A stretch of DNA of 64,000 nt from Semisulcospira habei (lineage: Eukaryota > Mollusca > Gastropoda > Semisulcospiridae), in contig BTPG01000004.1 of NCBI GenBank assembly GCA_036245525.1, positions 48,013,823-48,077,822 on the forward strand, in the 5' to 3' direction. Shown here piece by piece: positions 32,794-43,218 of the stretch. The notes under the pieces were generated by a model, which had not been told where the DNA came from, did no database searches, and saw only the letters and a list, made by a program, of their open reading frames with translations. The position numbers and the translations under genes were made by a program. Position 1 is the stretch's first letter. Each line of letters opens with the position of its first letter.

Positions 32794-33404
32794 GAAATTT
32801 CATTGACCATAGCAACACGTGATGTACGAGTACTATCTTTTTTTTTTTTCCTCCAAATTTGTCCGCAATGTGCAGGTTGTGTTCAGAACATTTCGTCATA
32901 CTGACGTCAGTGTTTTTAGCAGGCCTAAGTGTCATCGTGTGTGAGTGGGCGTGCGTGCCGTGCGGCAGCTGTGCCGCAAAGGAAACATATTTGTTTATAT
33001 TAACCATCAGATGTGTTCTGTGTGAATTGTGGACTTCCGTGCGTTCCGCATCACAGCTCAGGGAATATTCAGTAACAAAAATTACTCCGTCTGTGCTTTG
33101 GCCGCCCCACCATTGTGGTATGGCGATTTAATTCTCTGCACAGGCGGCTCGGCGGCGCGGCCAAGCGCCGTGACAGAAGGTGATATCAGTGTGTCTCTCT
33201 TGTGTACTTTTTGTGTAATACATGTCAGTGTGTCGTGTAGGTATACCACATCTAATAACAAAACCAGACCCCCCCCCCCCCCCACACACACACACACACA
33301 CACACCCCACCAGCCCTCCCCCCAAAGGCAAAAACACGCTTTAAATGACAGAGATAAAGAACAGAACGTGATTTTACTGCGTTTCAGTCAACATTGTCTT
33401 TTTG
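32794..33404. other. No gene recognised; poly-C and (CA)n at about 33269-33304
   Basis: Fifteen C followed by CA repeats, otherwise low-copy sequence. Confidence 0.5.
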
Positions 33405-33626
33405 TTACTCCCGTTCAGGGCCGAGAAATCTGAACACCACCCAACTGCAAGAGGTATAGATCCTCATGAGCCCCCGCAGTTGCGGGGGCTCATGAGAATC
33501 TATGCCTCTTGCTGATACCACTTCGAATACATGTTCCTGGGAATGCTAGGGCTATTTGTTGTGGAATTACTGAACGCTGAAGACTGCAGAAACACAGGCT
33601 GCGTCAAGCGGCACAGAAAGGGTTAA
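33405..33626 (-). mobile_element. Family C MITE (222 bp)
   Basis: 'ttactcccgttcagggccga' (TTAA mutated) and 'gcggcacagaaagggttaa'. Almost perfect core stem, with 'cccccgcagttgcggggg' at the centre. Same length as the copies at 40418 and 47496. Confidence 0.92.
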
Positions 33627-34340
33627 TTCACGCGTCGTTCTATTGTGATCTAATAACATCGCATAAAAAAGAAACAGTAATCTGTTTTAAGTCCCTTCTA
33701 CATATAAAAGGGACTTTTTAGGACGGGTCGCGGTAGGGCGAATTTAATAGCGTCATGTCTAGTTACGCTAACTTTGCTGCTGAACGTACATTTTTGGCGC
33801 AAAGCGCCGATTGTGCGTATGTATTTTCCAAACTGTGTCATACAAATGAAACCCAGACCAAAACAGTGACTATCAGGCGAGCATAAATTCATAACAGGGA
33901 CAAAAACCGCACTTAAAAAGAATAATTACAAATAAGTTGTGTTGAAATTATTCCTTCTTGATGCTTTCCTTTTGGGGATTTTCTTTAAAACTGTACTATA
34001 GTGTTGTAACCGTTCTCTCTACGCTTGTGTTTCTTTCTTCTTCTTCTTTTTTTTTTTTTTGGCGGGGGGAGGGGGGGGGAGGTAGGGGGGGGGGGGAGTT
34101 CTCAGACATACTTAGAGTTTTCAGAGGTTACCATTTTTATTTGTTAAAACGTTTCTTCTTTCATCTCGGGACACAGCACCGCTTTTGACACTTTTTTTAA
34201 AAGGTAGGGCTGATCATATCTTCATGCACTTGTCCTCCTCCCCGCCTCCACCCCACCTCCCTAACAAAACAAGATTAATCGGGCACTTCTGATTCTTATA
34301 TGGTGTAAAAAAAAAAATTATTGAAAAGAATGTTCTACCT
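33627..34340. other. No gene recognised; poly-T/poly-G at about 34047-34096
   Basis: Small palindrome 'aagtcccttctacatataaaagggactt' region near 33691-33718. Otherwise AT-rich. Confidence 0.5.
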
Positions 34341-35029
34341 CAGACAGTAGCGGTGACGTAAAAGAAGCAACTCCGTCACCACGCAGACATTGACACAATA
34401 CTCTAAATATGACGCAAATCTCTCTCACGCGCGTTCTGTCTCTCCCTCACAAACATGCCCGCATGGCCAGGAGGCATAGATCCTCATACGCCCGGAGGGT
34501 GCATGAGGATCTATGCCTCTTGGAGATGTTTAGAGCGCGCGTGCACGCACGCACTAACATGCACACTCACACATCGGCGCGCTTACAGAAGAGCATGCAA
34601 GTGACCCGTGTACTTAGTATATCATGTAGCTAGGCAAAGTCAACCAGCTTTCACACAAATTATAGCAAGACTGAATCTGTACCGTGAAATTCTAGTTTTG
34701 TCACCATTTTGTCAAGCCTCTGAAGCGAAAGTGAAACTCATATCACGTAGTAAACTATAAAATTACGTAAAAACTAAAACTTACGTCATGACACTAATGA
34801 CATTTGACAAAACAATGACGCGTATGTCCTGCGCCCATTATAGAACTCACTGACGCATTGGCAGATCTGCGAGACTTTTTTAATAGGATATATTTAAACA
34901 TCAGAATTAGGTCAAAGACAAAAGATAGAGAACCTTGACAGCGAGGACAGCTCTCATATAGAGCTTTGTGGGTTATGGTTCATCGCATCCAGCACTGAGT
35001 AATTCCCCTTGGTATGTGTACATCCCATC
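34341..35029 (+). repeat. Dispersed repeat P, copy 2, with a 31-bp micro-insertion
   Basis: Collinear with 6240-6880, including an internal hairpin at about 34470-34522. Near its end, 31 bp of element I ('cagcactgagtaattcccct' + 'tggtatgtgta', 34990-35020) are bracketed by 'catcgcatc' and 'catcccatc'. Copy 1 has a single 'catcccatc' there. Confidence 0.92.
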
Positions 35030-35318
35030 TTGTTTTGTTGTTGTTGTTTTGTAGTTTTGTCGTTTTACAGCGTGTTTCTGTCTGTGTTGTTGTGCTTTAT
35101 TGCGTCAGTACATGTGTACACTAAACACTTGATTGTCATTCTGTTTGGTCTGGCTGGTTGTAAAACAAACACATACATACTATACGCTTGAGCAATATGC
35201 AAAGCTGTGTTTGCAGCTATATAAACACACCAGTGTATATGTCTCTGGTGTGTCCTGAATAAGTGGTTACAGCTGCCATTTATTTTAGTATGCCAGCCGT
35301 ATCTGTAAAGATATTTAC

Positions 35319-35410
35319 CAGTAAGTCAACGATCATCGGGCTGACGTCGGTCTCAGCTGTGCGCGGGCCCACTGCGGCCGACGTCGGCCCGAGGACCTTT
35401 GTGTCTTGGG
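35319..35410. repeat. Palindromic element E, copy 5, partly deleted
   Basis: 'ccagtaagtcaacgatcatc' start and 'aggacctttgtgtcttggg' end. 'gggctgacgtcgg' pairs with 'ccgacgtcggccc'. Confidence 0.8.
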
Positions 35411-35523
35411 TTTGGTTTAGTAGGTTTAGTGCTTTGTTTTTACAGGCGAAATGGCTCACGCAGATACTGTGCAAGTAATTCGACTAGTGAGGCAAATTTG
35501 CACCAAATGTAAGATCAGAAAGT

Positions 35524-35690
35524 GTGACTGACAAGCGTGGAAAATGCAAAGAAAATCCCAACCAAAAACAAAAACAAACAACAAAACCAAAAAAAAAAAG
35601 AAGAAAAAGAAGCACACTTTAGAAAGGACATTTGCAACGCAGTTGTGTTACAATTTTCCTTTCTAAGCGTGTTTCTTTCTTTGTTGAAAT
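35524..35690. mobile_element. Family G fragment
   Basis: 'tgactgacaagcgtggaaaa' opens it. 'gaaaggacatttgcaacgca' pairs with 'ttgtgttacaattttccttt', then 'ctaagcgtgtttctttcttt'. The long inner arms of G are missing. Confidence 0.75.
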
Positions 35691-35968
35691 TTGAACTAAG
35701 GTTTCACGAGTCTTCCTTTTTCCTTCTGGTCCGGTTATGCACGCTAGCTTACTGCACGTCTGTATCGGCCATCTGGGTGGGAATCGGATGGATTGGAAGA
35801 CTCGTCTTCCTGCCGCTGGAGGTGAAGGAGTTAAGCAAGTCATGACAATGCGTTTATTCGAGGTGTATCAAATTACACTGTGACTCCGCAGAGACACGCG
35901 TACGTGCTTTCTTGATGTGTTTCGATTTTTACCGCGTCAACCTCCTCTCCTGTCAGGACGTGGAACGC

Positions 35969-36077
35969 CAGCAAGCAAAAAACCCTCATAACCGTCTGCC
36001 GCATTGGACCCGCGCACGACAGTGCGCGGGTCCAATGCGGCAGACGGTCGGCCCGATGACCTTTTGGCTTTACCAGG
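35969..36077. repeat. Palindromic element E, copy 6
   Basis: 'ccagcaagcaaaaaaccctc' and 'gaccttttggctttaccagg' at the ends. A perfect inner stem 'ccgtctgccgcattggaccc'/'gggtccaatgcggcagacgg' differs from other E copies in both arms alike. Confidence 0.93.
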
Positions 36078-36125
36078 ACAGACAAGATTGATACCGGCCG
36101 TAAATCGATACACTTCGTGGCTTCG

Positions 36126-36240
36126 TGGGGAGGGGGGCGGGGGGGGGGGGGGGGGGGGGGGGGGGAAACCGTCGCGAACAAACGAAAAAACAAAACAAAA
36201 CAAAATACCCCCCCCCCCCCCCCCCAATTTTTTTTTTTTT
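36126..36240. repeat. Poly-G, poly-C and poly-T runs
   Basis: A run of about 40 mostly G (36127-36166) is followed by poly-C (about 36210-36225) and poly-T (about 36228-36240). Glycine/proline frames here are artefacts. Confidence 0.95.
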
Positions 36241-36452
36241 ATCTCTGCTTGGGGCCTGTGGTCCGTCCTCTGAAGTTTTGAGAATTGATGTTTTCTTCTC
36301 TAATTCGATTGTCACAAAGTCTCGTTTTTCCAAACCCGAGAGCTACACATCTCGTGTTTAACCAAACGATTTTGCGCACTGTCTCCCGGTGTACTTAAGA
36401 GTCCGGAGTGAATGCAGCCAGAGTGCAGATCAATTTGAAAACGGCCTGTCCT

Positions 36453-36580
36453 GTGAAGGCAAAAGACAGTAAGTCTGGTTTTTTTTTTTTTTGTTTTTTT
36501 TTTGTTGTGAAAAGCGAGATTTTCATTGTATTACAATGAAAATCTTGCTTTTCACAAAAATGAACTTAATGCCTTCACAG
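36453..36580. repeat. Foldback: inner and outer arms
   Basis: 'tgtgaaaagcgagattttca' pairs with 'tgaaaatcttgcttttcaca' near 36507-36557. Outer 'tgtgaaggca' pairs with 'tgccttcaca'. A poly-T stretch separates them on the left. Confidence 0.85.
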
Positions 36581-36617
36581 AGCAGAAGTAGAGGAATAGC
36601 CCTGTTTTCTCGTCTTC

Positions 36618-36634
36618 CCCCCCCCCCCCCCCCC
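36618..36634. repeat. Poly-C run
   Basis: Seventeen consecutive C residues. Confidence 0.9.
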
Positions 36635-36791
36635 TTCCTGGCATTGTTGAATCTTTTTTAATCGTGAGGTAGTTGGCTCACTTGTTCATTGGATCGTCCG
36701 TTCATTTATTCGTTTCTTCATTTGGTTTTTTGTTCATTTCTTCCTTCCTTCGTATGTGTGACGATGCATTCACACATCATGTTTGTGTTAA

Positions 36792-37015
36792 TTAACCCTT
36801 ATCATTCGGAATACACCAGTGTGTGAAATAAGTTTGACTATAATAGTTTAAGGGTAGTGCCAGAATAGCTTGGCACCTCTAGGCGCCAAGTCATTCTGGC
36901 ACCACCATTGAACTAAAGCCATTGGTCTATATCTTTATCCGCAAGTGCTATGATGTAGCTTGCGTATGGCAGTGTTCAGATTTGAAGCTTTTAGCCTCAG
37001 TATGATATGGGTTAA
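36792..37015 (+). mobile_element. TTAA-flanked MITE, family A'', copy 2
   Basis: TTAACCCTTATCATTCGG start and 'tatgatatgggttaa' end, 224 bp, as at 9590. The stem is slightly eroded ('ggcacctctaggcgcc'). Confidence 0.92.
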
Positions 37016-37018
37016 ACG

Positions 37019-37174
37019 CTAAACGTTTAGTGCTTATCGTCTTCTGTCCACCACGAAGGTGATTTCAAAGACGGGGCACCGAAAAGAGGCCTGTACAAAT
37101 TTTACCCCAGCTGGGTCGAACCCACGACCTTTTGGTCAAGAGTCGAACGCTGTATCACAGAGCCACCCAGATCC
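37019..37174 (-). mobile_element. tRNA-derived SINE, copy 2
   Basis: On the minus strand the head 'gggtggctctgtgatacagc' (A box) and 'gggttcgaccc' (B box) are followed by 'aaatcaccttcgtggtggac' and 'ctaaacgttta'. It starts 3 bp after the TTAA of the neighbouring MITE. Confidence 0.9.
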
Positions 37175-37580
37175 CCGTGTTTGTGTTAGTGTATAAGTAC
37201 AGTATTGCATATGCTTGTTGTTGATGCTGATGCACTGTGCAAGTTTTGATATGGACTCCACTTTTGTCGAAACGGGATGAGGTGTGGATAGGAGGGGGTG
37301 TGGGGCGTGTCAGGTCGCTATGCAGCACAAAAAAAATGATGCGAACACGGAAACTAAATAAATTACGATTATAATGACGCCAGGTATCAAACTTGCTGAC
37401 TTGCAGAACTTTCTGTTCGATGCACGGCGCACGCGAACTCTCATTTGATCTACTGTTTGCTAAAGTTTCCATCGAACAGTGCCCGGCTTTCCTTTCAGGG
37501 CTGCGCGTTGCATGCTGCGCCTTACATGGCCAAATTATCGATGCCAGCCTTACCAATTCCTCACTCCAGATCCTTCCGTC
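37175..37580. other. No gene recognised
   Basis: A 153-codon minus-strand frame crosses here, but it runs into repeats at both ends and shows no domain. Confidence 0.5.
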
Positions 37581-37645
37581 TGCAAGAGGCATAGATTCAC
37601 CTGAGCCCCCTTGCATCCGCAGGGGCTCATGACTATACCTCTTGA
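37581..37645. repeat. C-core hairpin, partly deleted right arm
   Basis: 'tgcaagaggcatagattcac' on the left; 'aggggctcatgactatacct' on the right lacks several bases of the arm. Confidence 0.78.
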
Positions 37646-37737
37646 CTACCTAAACTCTTACCACCTGTGTTCGAAACGCGAGTATTTTTAGGCCGTACGA
37701 ACGTCGGACCGACTATTACGGCAGTCGCGCCAAAATC

Positions 37738-37808
37738 TGCAAGAGGCATATAATTATTCTCATGAGCCCCTGCATCCACCGGGGCGCATGAGAATGTATG
37801 CCTCTTGT
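37738..37808. repeat. C-core hairpin
   Basis: 'gcaagaggcatataattatt' and 'gagaatgtatgcctcttg' pair around 'gcccctgcatccaccggggc'. Confidence 0.83.
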
Positions 37809-38147
37809 CACGCGAGAATCGCGTGAACCCTGTCTCAAATAGAGGGCGGCCGTGTCGGGGTTTCGCGCACGGCTGTTATGCCAATTGCACCAAAATCGCT
37901 AGGGACAATTGTCCGCCAGGACCATGAAAGGGAAATGTCGATCTCTCCTGCAGTGTGGTGGCAAAAAACTATTTTCTCCGTTTCTGGGAACAGTTGGACA
38001 CTGACATCCCCATGCTCTATTTCGTATGGGAAATACTAGAGAGAGATATATTATCTTATATATATAAGAGGCTTAGTTTTACTTGCAAGAGTCATGACGT
38101 CGAAACATGAGCCCTATAGTTAGCGCTATGTTGACCAAAGAACATAA
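37809..38147. other. No gene recognised
   Basis: Scrap of an A flank ('aaatgtcgatctctcctgca') near 37935. Confidence 0.45.
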
Positions 38148-38312
38148 TTTATTTGTTTGTTTGTTTGTGTTTGCTTGGTTGGTTGGGTTGTTTTTGTTAT
38201 TGTTTGTTATTTATTTATTTGTCTGTCTATTTATTTATGTATTTATTTATGTATTTATTTATGTATTTATTTATGTATTTATTTATGTATTTATTTATTT
38301 ATTTATTGTTTA
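38148..38312. repeat. TTTG / TTTA / TATTTATTTATG low-complexity array
   Basis: TTTG repeats lead into about six copies of a 12-bp 'tatttatttatg' unit. Membrane-like tyrosine/leucine frames arise from this composition only. Confidence 0.95.
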
Positions 38313-38610
38313 TTCATTTTTTTCTTGTCGTGGGAACAGCATTAAAGTTAAATTTAGAAACCATCAGGATTACGTATAAATAAATGATGGCTTATGGTTT
38401 ATGCCGGCAAGAGGCATATTTCCAAATCCGTTCCTGTCATTCAATGCACTCTCCCCCCCCCCCCCCCCCTTCACCTCCAAATTTATTTTTATATATTTTT
38501 CTGAACTGAGAAAAGTAAGAAACTGTAACCTGATATCACCTTCTTCAAAAAAACCAGTGTCATTTTATATTCATGTCTTGTCAGCAAGAGGCAGTTCTGT
38601 CTGCTAACAA

Positions 38611-38681
38611 CAGGCAAGACACATAGATCCTCATGAGCCCTTGCGAACGCAAGGGCTCCAGAGGATATGTGTCTCTTGCAG
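38611..38681. repeat. C-core hairpin with paired change
   Basis: 'gcaagacacatagatcctca' and 'gaggatatgtgtctcttgc' pair. 'gacacat' is mirrored by 'atgtgtc', and the loop 'gcccttgcgaacgcaagggc' is also self-consistent. Confidence 0.88.
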
Positions 38682-39156
38682 ATGGTAGGGGTTTGAGTGA
38701 ACACTGGCTGAAACAGATCGTCATTGCCAAACTGGAATCATGCTAGCTCCAAGGGTGTGGATGGCTCGTGGATGCTATGTATGTCTGCCACTGTTTCTCT
38801 GTGGCCTTGCACAAGCCGGGCCTTACGACCTCAGAAACTCAATTTTCTATATAATTCCTTCGCACCACTGACTGTTCAAGTCAGCCCAGAGCTGCGCTGC
38901 CTGCGGCTGGAGAACTGAACAAAGCCCGGTGAGCAGACGAGCAGACTTCTCATCAACACCACCACCATGACCACACACACAACCATCCGCCCCAGAATTA
39001 TAAAGAACTCCCCTACGAGGAAAGAATCACGCTTGGAAAGGACAAACACAAACATTCTATTTTGCTCAAAATAGACATACGCACAGATCATGGACTGCAA
39101 TATAAAAAAAAAATTTAAAAAAACTATCTGATGCGCGCGTTACATGACCGTGTTAG
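38682..39156. other. No gene recognised
   Basis: Apparently low-copy sequence. Frames at 38724-38918 and 38876-39100 have no domain. Confidence 0.5.
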
Positions 39157-39248
39157 TTAACCCTTTGGGTGTCGGTAGCGGTTTTAGTCGCGATGAATCC
39201 TGCAGGGATTCATCGCGACTAAACCCGCTACAGACACCCAAAGGGTTC
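39157..39248. mobile_element. Family D MITE, 92 bp
   Basis: TTAACCCTTTGGGTGTCGG pairs with 'cagacacccaaagggttca'. The central stem 'ttttagtcgcgatgaatcct'/'gggattcatcgcgactaaac' is nearly perfect around a PstI-like 'ctgcag'. Confidence 0.93.
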
Positions 39249-39260
39249 ATGCTAGGAGAC

Positions 39261-39455
39261 TTAACCTATTCACTGTCAGTGAACGCCGATTGTGTTTTTG
39301 TGAAATCTTTGTAAGGTCAGCGTCAAAGACCCCCAGCCGTCCAAGGAACGTGGTGGCAAAGTGGTTTCAGCAAGAGGCATAGATCCTCATGAGCCCCCGC
39401 AACTGCGGGGGCTCATGAGGATCTAGGCCTCTTGCAGTTGAGTGGCCAGAGTGAG
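39261..39455 (+). mobile_element. Family C element, right end replaced by minisatellite
   Basis: TTAACCTATTCACTGTCAG start, 'gaaatctttgtaaggtcagc' interior and core hairpin at 39370-39436. After 'cagttgagtggccaga' it passes into tandem-repeat-related sequence, and no TTAA end is found. Confidence 0.88.
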
Positions 39456-39589
39456 TCGTACGCCAGGTCCGCCCAGGATCACAGTGGCGTACACCAGATC
39501 TACCCGGCCGTCACCTTGGCGTGACGATGTTGTGTTAGGGGCGTAGCACGCCAATAGGATTCGCATGCTAGAGAGCCACCTGGGGGTCA

Positions 39590-40100
39590 CTTAACGTGCA
39601 TTGATGCTCACACCAGATCGACCCGGGTCATTTTAACGCGCAATGATTCTCACACTAGATCGACCCATGTCACTTTAATGTGCAATGCTTCTCACACCAG
39701 ATCGACCCGGGGTTAATTTGGTGTGCAATAATGCTCACGCCAGATCGACCCATGTCACTTTAACGTGCAATGATGCTCACACCAGATGGACCCGGGGTCA
39801 TTTTGACGTATAATGCTTCTCACACCAGATCGATCCATGTCACTTTAACGTGCAATGATGCTCACACCAGATCGACCCGCGGTCATTTTGACGTGTAATG
39901 CTTCACACACCAGATCGAGCCACGTCACTTTGGCGTGCAATGATGCTATCACCAGATCGACCCGGGGTCATTTTGACGTGTAATGCTTCACACACCAGAT
40001 CGATCCACGTCACTTTGGCGTGCAATATCGACCCATGTCACTTTGACGTGCAATGATTCTCACGCCAAATCAACCCGGATTCACTTTGGCGTAAGCTGGT
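39590..40100. repeat. Minisatellite, about 42-bp unit in alternating dimers
   Basis: 'ctcacaccagatcgaccc' recurs every 42-43 bp about a dozen times. Two unit types alternate: one ending 'catgtcactttaacgtgcaa', the other 'gggtcattttgacgtgtaat'. Diverged units occur upstream from 39460. Confidence 0.94.
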
Positions 40101-40417
40101 TCGATTTGGCGTGAGAGACAGTTTATTAGCGTGTTATGCGCGGTATGTTTGCAGCCTGAAACAGAAAAAAGCTACCGTGCAGGGAAACCTTTAACCGACC
40201 CCACATGAATGCGGCTTCTGTCAAGAGAGTCAAAGGAGCAAGATGGAGACCAAACAATCAGGCTGCTACGCACGCATTCACGTAATTGCTCAGCCACATC
40301 GATCACAATTATTAGACAACCGTCTTTAGTGTCGAAACTTCTCTTTTTTTTTTTAAAGAGTGGGTGCAGAATTTCTTTGACAGGATTGGCCTTCTTGTAT
40401 GGGCCTACATCATTGGT
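40101..40417. other. No gene recognised
   Basis: Mixed sequence with a short poly-T at about 40345. Confidence 0.45.
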
Positions 40418-40639
40418 TTAACCTCTTCGCTGCCAAGAAAAAAGTGAACACCAACACTACTGCAAGAGGTATTGATCCTGGAGAGCCCCCCCCCCCCCCC
40501 CCCGCAATTGCGGGGGGCACATGAGGATCTATGCCTTTTGCTGAAACCACTTTTTATCCATTCTTCGTGGGACGACTGCAGCTCTTTCGCGTCGATATCA
40601 GACATGTAAATGTACGTACAGTTGCAGTGAAGGGGTTAA
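40418..40639 (-). mobile_element. TTAA-flanked MITE, family C (222 bp)
   Basis: TTAACCTCTTCGCTGCC start and 'gttgcagtgaaggggttaa' end. The core's left arm has been expanded to a C run of about 19 ('ggagagcccccccc...'), breaking pairing with the right arm. Confidence 0.9.
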
Positions 40640-40866
40640 CCAGTTAGGGGCATACGTGTTAAAGAGGTAGTGTTCATTACCTTCTGTCTGTCTGTCCGTC
40701 TGCTTGTGCGTGCGTGCGTTAGAAATCTCCACACTTAAATTTTACCTAGTTGGGTTTTCGGCTCTAGGGGTTATGTTCACTACCCCGCCGTCTCGGCTAG
40801 CTTGTTTTCAGATCGCAATTCTACCACTTTACCCGTTTTAATGTCGGCCATTGCCTTGCGTTTGTG

Positions 40867-40933
40867 AAGAGGCAAAGATTATTATGAGCCCCTGCATCCT
40901 CTAGGGCTCAGGAGAATCTATGCCTCTTTGCTG
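40867..40933. repeat. C-core hairpin
   Basis: 'aagaggcaaagattattatg' and 'ggagaatctatgcctctttg' pair with mismatches around 'gcccctgcatcctctagggc'. Confidence 0.78.
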
Positions 40934-41289
40934 GGTAATAGACCAGCCCTATTTAGATCCGCTTCCTCAGCCCGAGAGAGCCGTTTGGTTTTTCTTGTGC
41001 CGATTTTGGTGATACGCTAGTCGTTAAAGGCTTTTCAATTTACCGTTTGGCTGGGACTCGATTACGAGAATTGTCGTCCGGATCCTTGTGTAATTTTCGG
41101 TTCACACCTGAGGCTTGGCGGCGAGATCAAAGGAAATTGATTACCACCTGACAACAGGTGCAATATTGTTGTCAATTAACTCTGATCACGTGTCGGCCAG
41201 CAACGGTTCCGCCCATCGATTAGTTGTGTTATTATAGTGGTTAAAATTTTCGTGATTTATACCTGCTGTTGATGTAACGGTGGCCATCT
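40934..41289. other. No gene recognised
   Basis: A small palindrome 'ccacctgacaacaggtg' at about 41143-41161; otherwise no signal. Confidence 0.45.
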
Positions 41290-41604
41290 CTTAAGTACCA
41301 TTAAGCATAAATCTGAAGACACATATTTTCAGCACTATTTGTGTTTGTTATGCCTTGTCGACACACATTAACAGCAGTTTGAACACGCGACAAAAAGCAC
41401 ACGCATAATGGCACTCATTTATTCTGCGCAGCCTTTAGCGTGTCAATCTATTTTTAGCCGTTTCTAGTACTGAAAGCGTTGTATTTATAGAACGGAGTGG
41501 AGTCATTATTTCGTTACTTGATATAAATGATTGTAATGATTGTACATTGCTTAACGTCCCGACAGCAACAAGGCTTTCTCAGGACGTGCCTGCACTGCTT
41601 GTGG

Positions 41605-41635
<31 letters not shown>

Positions 41636-42070
41636 CAGAACATTGAATGTATGTCGCCAGCCGGTCAAATACGTTAAATAAACCTAACACATGGGGCCTA
41701 AATAAAGCTAAGACCATTTAGCAACACACATCCAATATCAAGAGCTACAGGCAGTGCAGACAGTAGGGAGAGTTTTAAAAAGGCAAATACAGGTGAATGG
41801 ACAAAGGGTAGACAGAAACACATGCCCCAGAATAGAGAGAAAAACCCACCCTGTGGGGCTGACCAGGGTGACCCTGGGAACTAAAAAATACCTAACCCCA
41901 CCCAAGTCCCCCAGGGCAGACCCGGGTGGGGTGTTACTTGATATAAAGACGACGTGTACCTAACTGGATTGTCCCGTGTCTAAATGAACCATAACTAGAC
42001 CTGTGTGTAGCGTTTGGTAACCGTCTGTTTCAGAAGTGTATCGTTAAACAGTTACGGCGGTATTGGGCCT
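41290..42070 (+). repeat. Dispersed repeat M, copy 2, interrupted by retroposon S
   Basis: 'agtaccattaagcataaatc' to 'tacggcggtattgggcct', collinear with 31811-32195 except for the S insertion at 41528-41932 and a following family A element. Confidence 0.93.
41528..41932 (-). mobile_element. Retroposon S, copy 3, with 15-bp target duplication
   Basis: 'gttacttgatataaa' flanks it at 41513-41527 and 41933-41947; repeat M copy 1 has a single 'gttacttgatatta'. This fixes the ends: a head 'accccacccgggtctgccct' and a tail 'gcaatgtacaatcattacaa', 405 bp, minus strand. An internal T/A run of about 29 lies near the tail. Confidence 0.95.
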
Positions 42071-42275
42071 TTAACTCATTCAGCCCCACGGCCGTATTTC
42101 CCAAATTTTAGAGGCGACTATCCACCAATTGCAGGAGATGGATCGACCATGATAATTCAATAGTAGTGTCAGATTAGCTTGGGCGCCGACAGGCGTCAAG
42201 CTAATCTGACACTACCCTTGAATTATCATGGTCGACCCATCTCCTGCTGTAGGGCGTCGGGGCTGAATGGGTTAA
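42071..42275 (+). mobile_element. TTAA-flanked MITE, family A (205 bp)
   Basis: TTAACTCATTCAGCCCCACGG start and 'ggggctgaatgggttaa' end. The stem has paired variants 'agtgtcagatt'/'aatctgacact'. The right TTAA is shared with family B. Confidence 0.95.
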
Positions 42276-42359
42276 CTCATTCCGCCCGCGACACACCACA
42301 GCAAGATATGGCTCGACCGTGATAGTTCAAGGATGGTGGCAGAATAGCTTGGCGCCTAT

Positions 42360-43218
42360 CTCTCTTGGCTTGACTTCGCAAACGAAGATTTTATAGGAGT
42401 TGCCCACGACGTCTGCAGGCTTGTTCGTGGCTGCGGAGGCCAATCCGAGACAGGCAGGTTCGACCGCAGTGGCTGCAGGGGAAGGTCTGGTCAGGGTTCT
42501 GAGCTGCGGCATCTCTGTTTTTTCTCCTGAGCCTCTTGTCCTTAAGGCTAGCTCTGTGAGAGTCCTCAAAGGAGACAGCTGCCTTGTAAACGGTGGAGCG
42601 CCAGGTGTCACGGTCCGCAGCAAGCGAAGACCACTGGTGGTGGTCGATTTGGCAGGCACTAAGTGACTTCTTGAGACAGTCTTTGTATCTCTTCTTTGGT
42701 GCCCCTCTGTCACGGTGTCCAGTAGCAAGCTCGCCGAACAGGGTGATCTTTGGTAGGCGATGATCCTCCATCCTGGAGACATGCCCCGCCCAGCGGAGCT
42801 GTGTCCGCAGCAGCAAAGCCTCGATGCTCACAGTTTCAGCCTGTTCAAGGACCTCGACGTTGGTGACATAGTCACTCCAGTGAATGCCCAGGATGGTGCG
42901 CAGGCAGCGCTGGTGGAAGCGTTCGAGGAGTCGTAGTTGGCTGCGGTAGAGGGCCCAGGACTCGGAACCATACAGCAGGGTGGTGAGGACCACAGCTCTG
43001 TACACGCTGATCTTGGTGCCTGTTTTCAGCTGTTGATTGTGCCACACCCGCTTGAAAAGTCGCCCGAAAGCGCTGTTCGCTTTTGCCAGCCTGCTGTCAA
43101 GCTCCTTGTCCAGCTTGGCGTCCGACGTGATAATGCAGCCAAGGTAAGTAAACTGGTGCACTGACTTTAGTTCAGACTCGCCAATGGTGATGTGAGGAGG
43201 GCGATACACTGTCTATAG
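42360..43218 (-). mobile_element. 5'-truncated LINE inserted in the loop of a MITE
   Basis: Flanked by 'gcctat' at 42354-42359 and 43219-43224, a 6-bp target duplication at the very centre of the family B hairpin. The 3' end 'gcgaagtcaagccaagaga' matches the 3' end of the copy at 52276-53533. The 5' junction adds about 12 nt with no match to that copy. Confidence 0.94.
42391..43209 (-). pseudogene. LINE reverse transcriptase, C-terminal part
   Basis: The open frame of about 270 codons begins near RPPHITIGESELKSV and includes VHQFTYLGCIITSDAKLD, LLYGSESWALYRSQ, RWAGHVSRMEDHRLPK and a C-terminal zinc-finger-like CSHCGRTCLSRIGLRSHE followed by a final Cys. The catalytic FADD motif and everything upstream are absent, so it cannot be an active enzyme. 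It differs from the copy at 52.3 kb by about 16 substitutions and one residue gap and has no stop codons. The insertion is therefore fairly young. The finger probably aids template or target binding, by analogy with other LINE C-termini. Confidence 0.93.

Noticed and set aside
38107..38383. Membrane-like Tyr/Leu/Phe-rich frames
   Set aside because: Encoded by TTTA/TATTTATG low-complexity sequence; three overlapping frames look equally hydrophobic.
42400..42666. Plus-strand frame opposite the LINE, and similar shadows at 53139-53495
   Set aside because: Antisense shadows of the reverse-transcriptase coding sequence.
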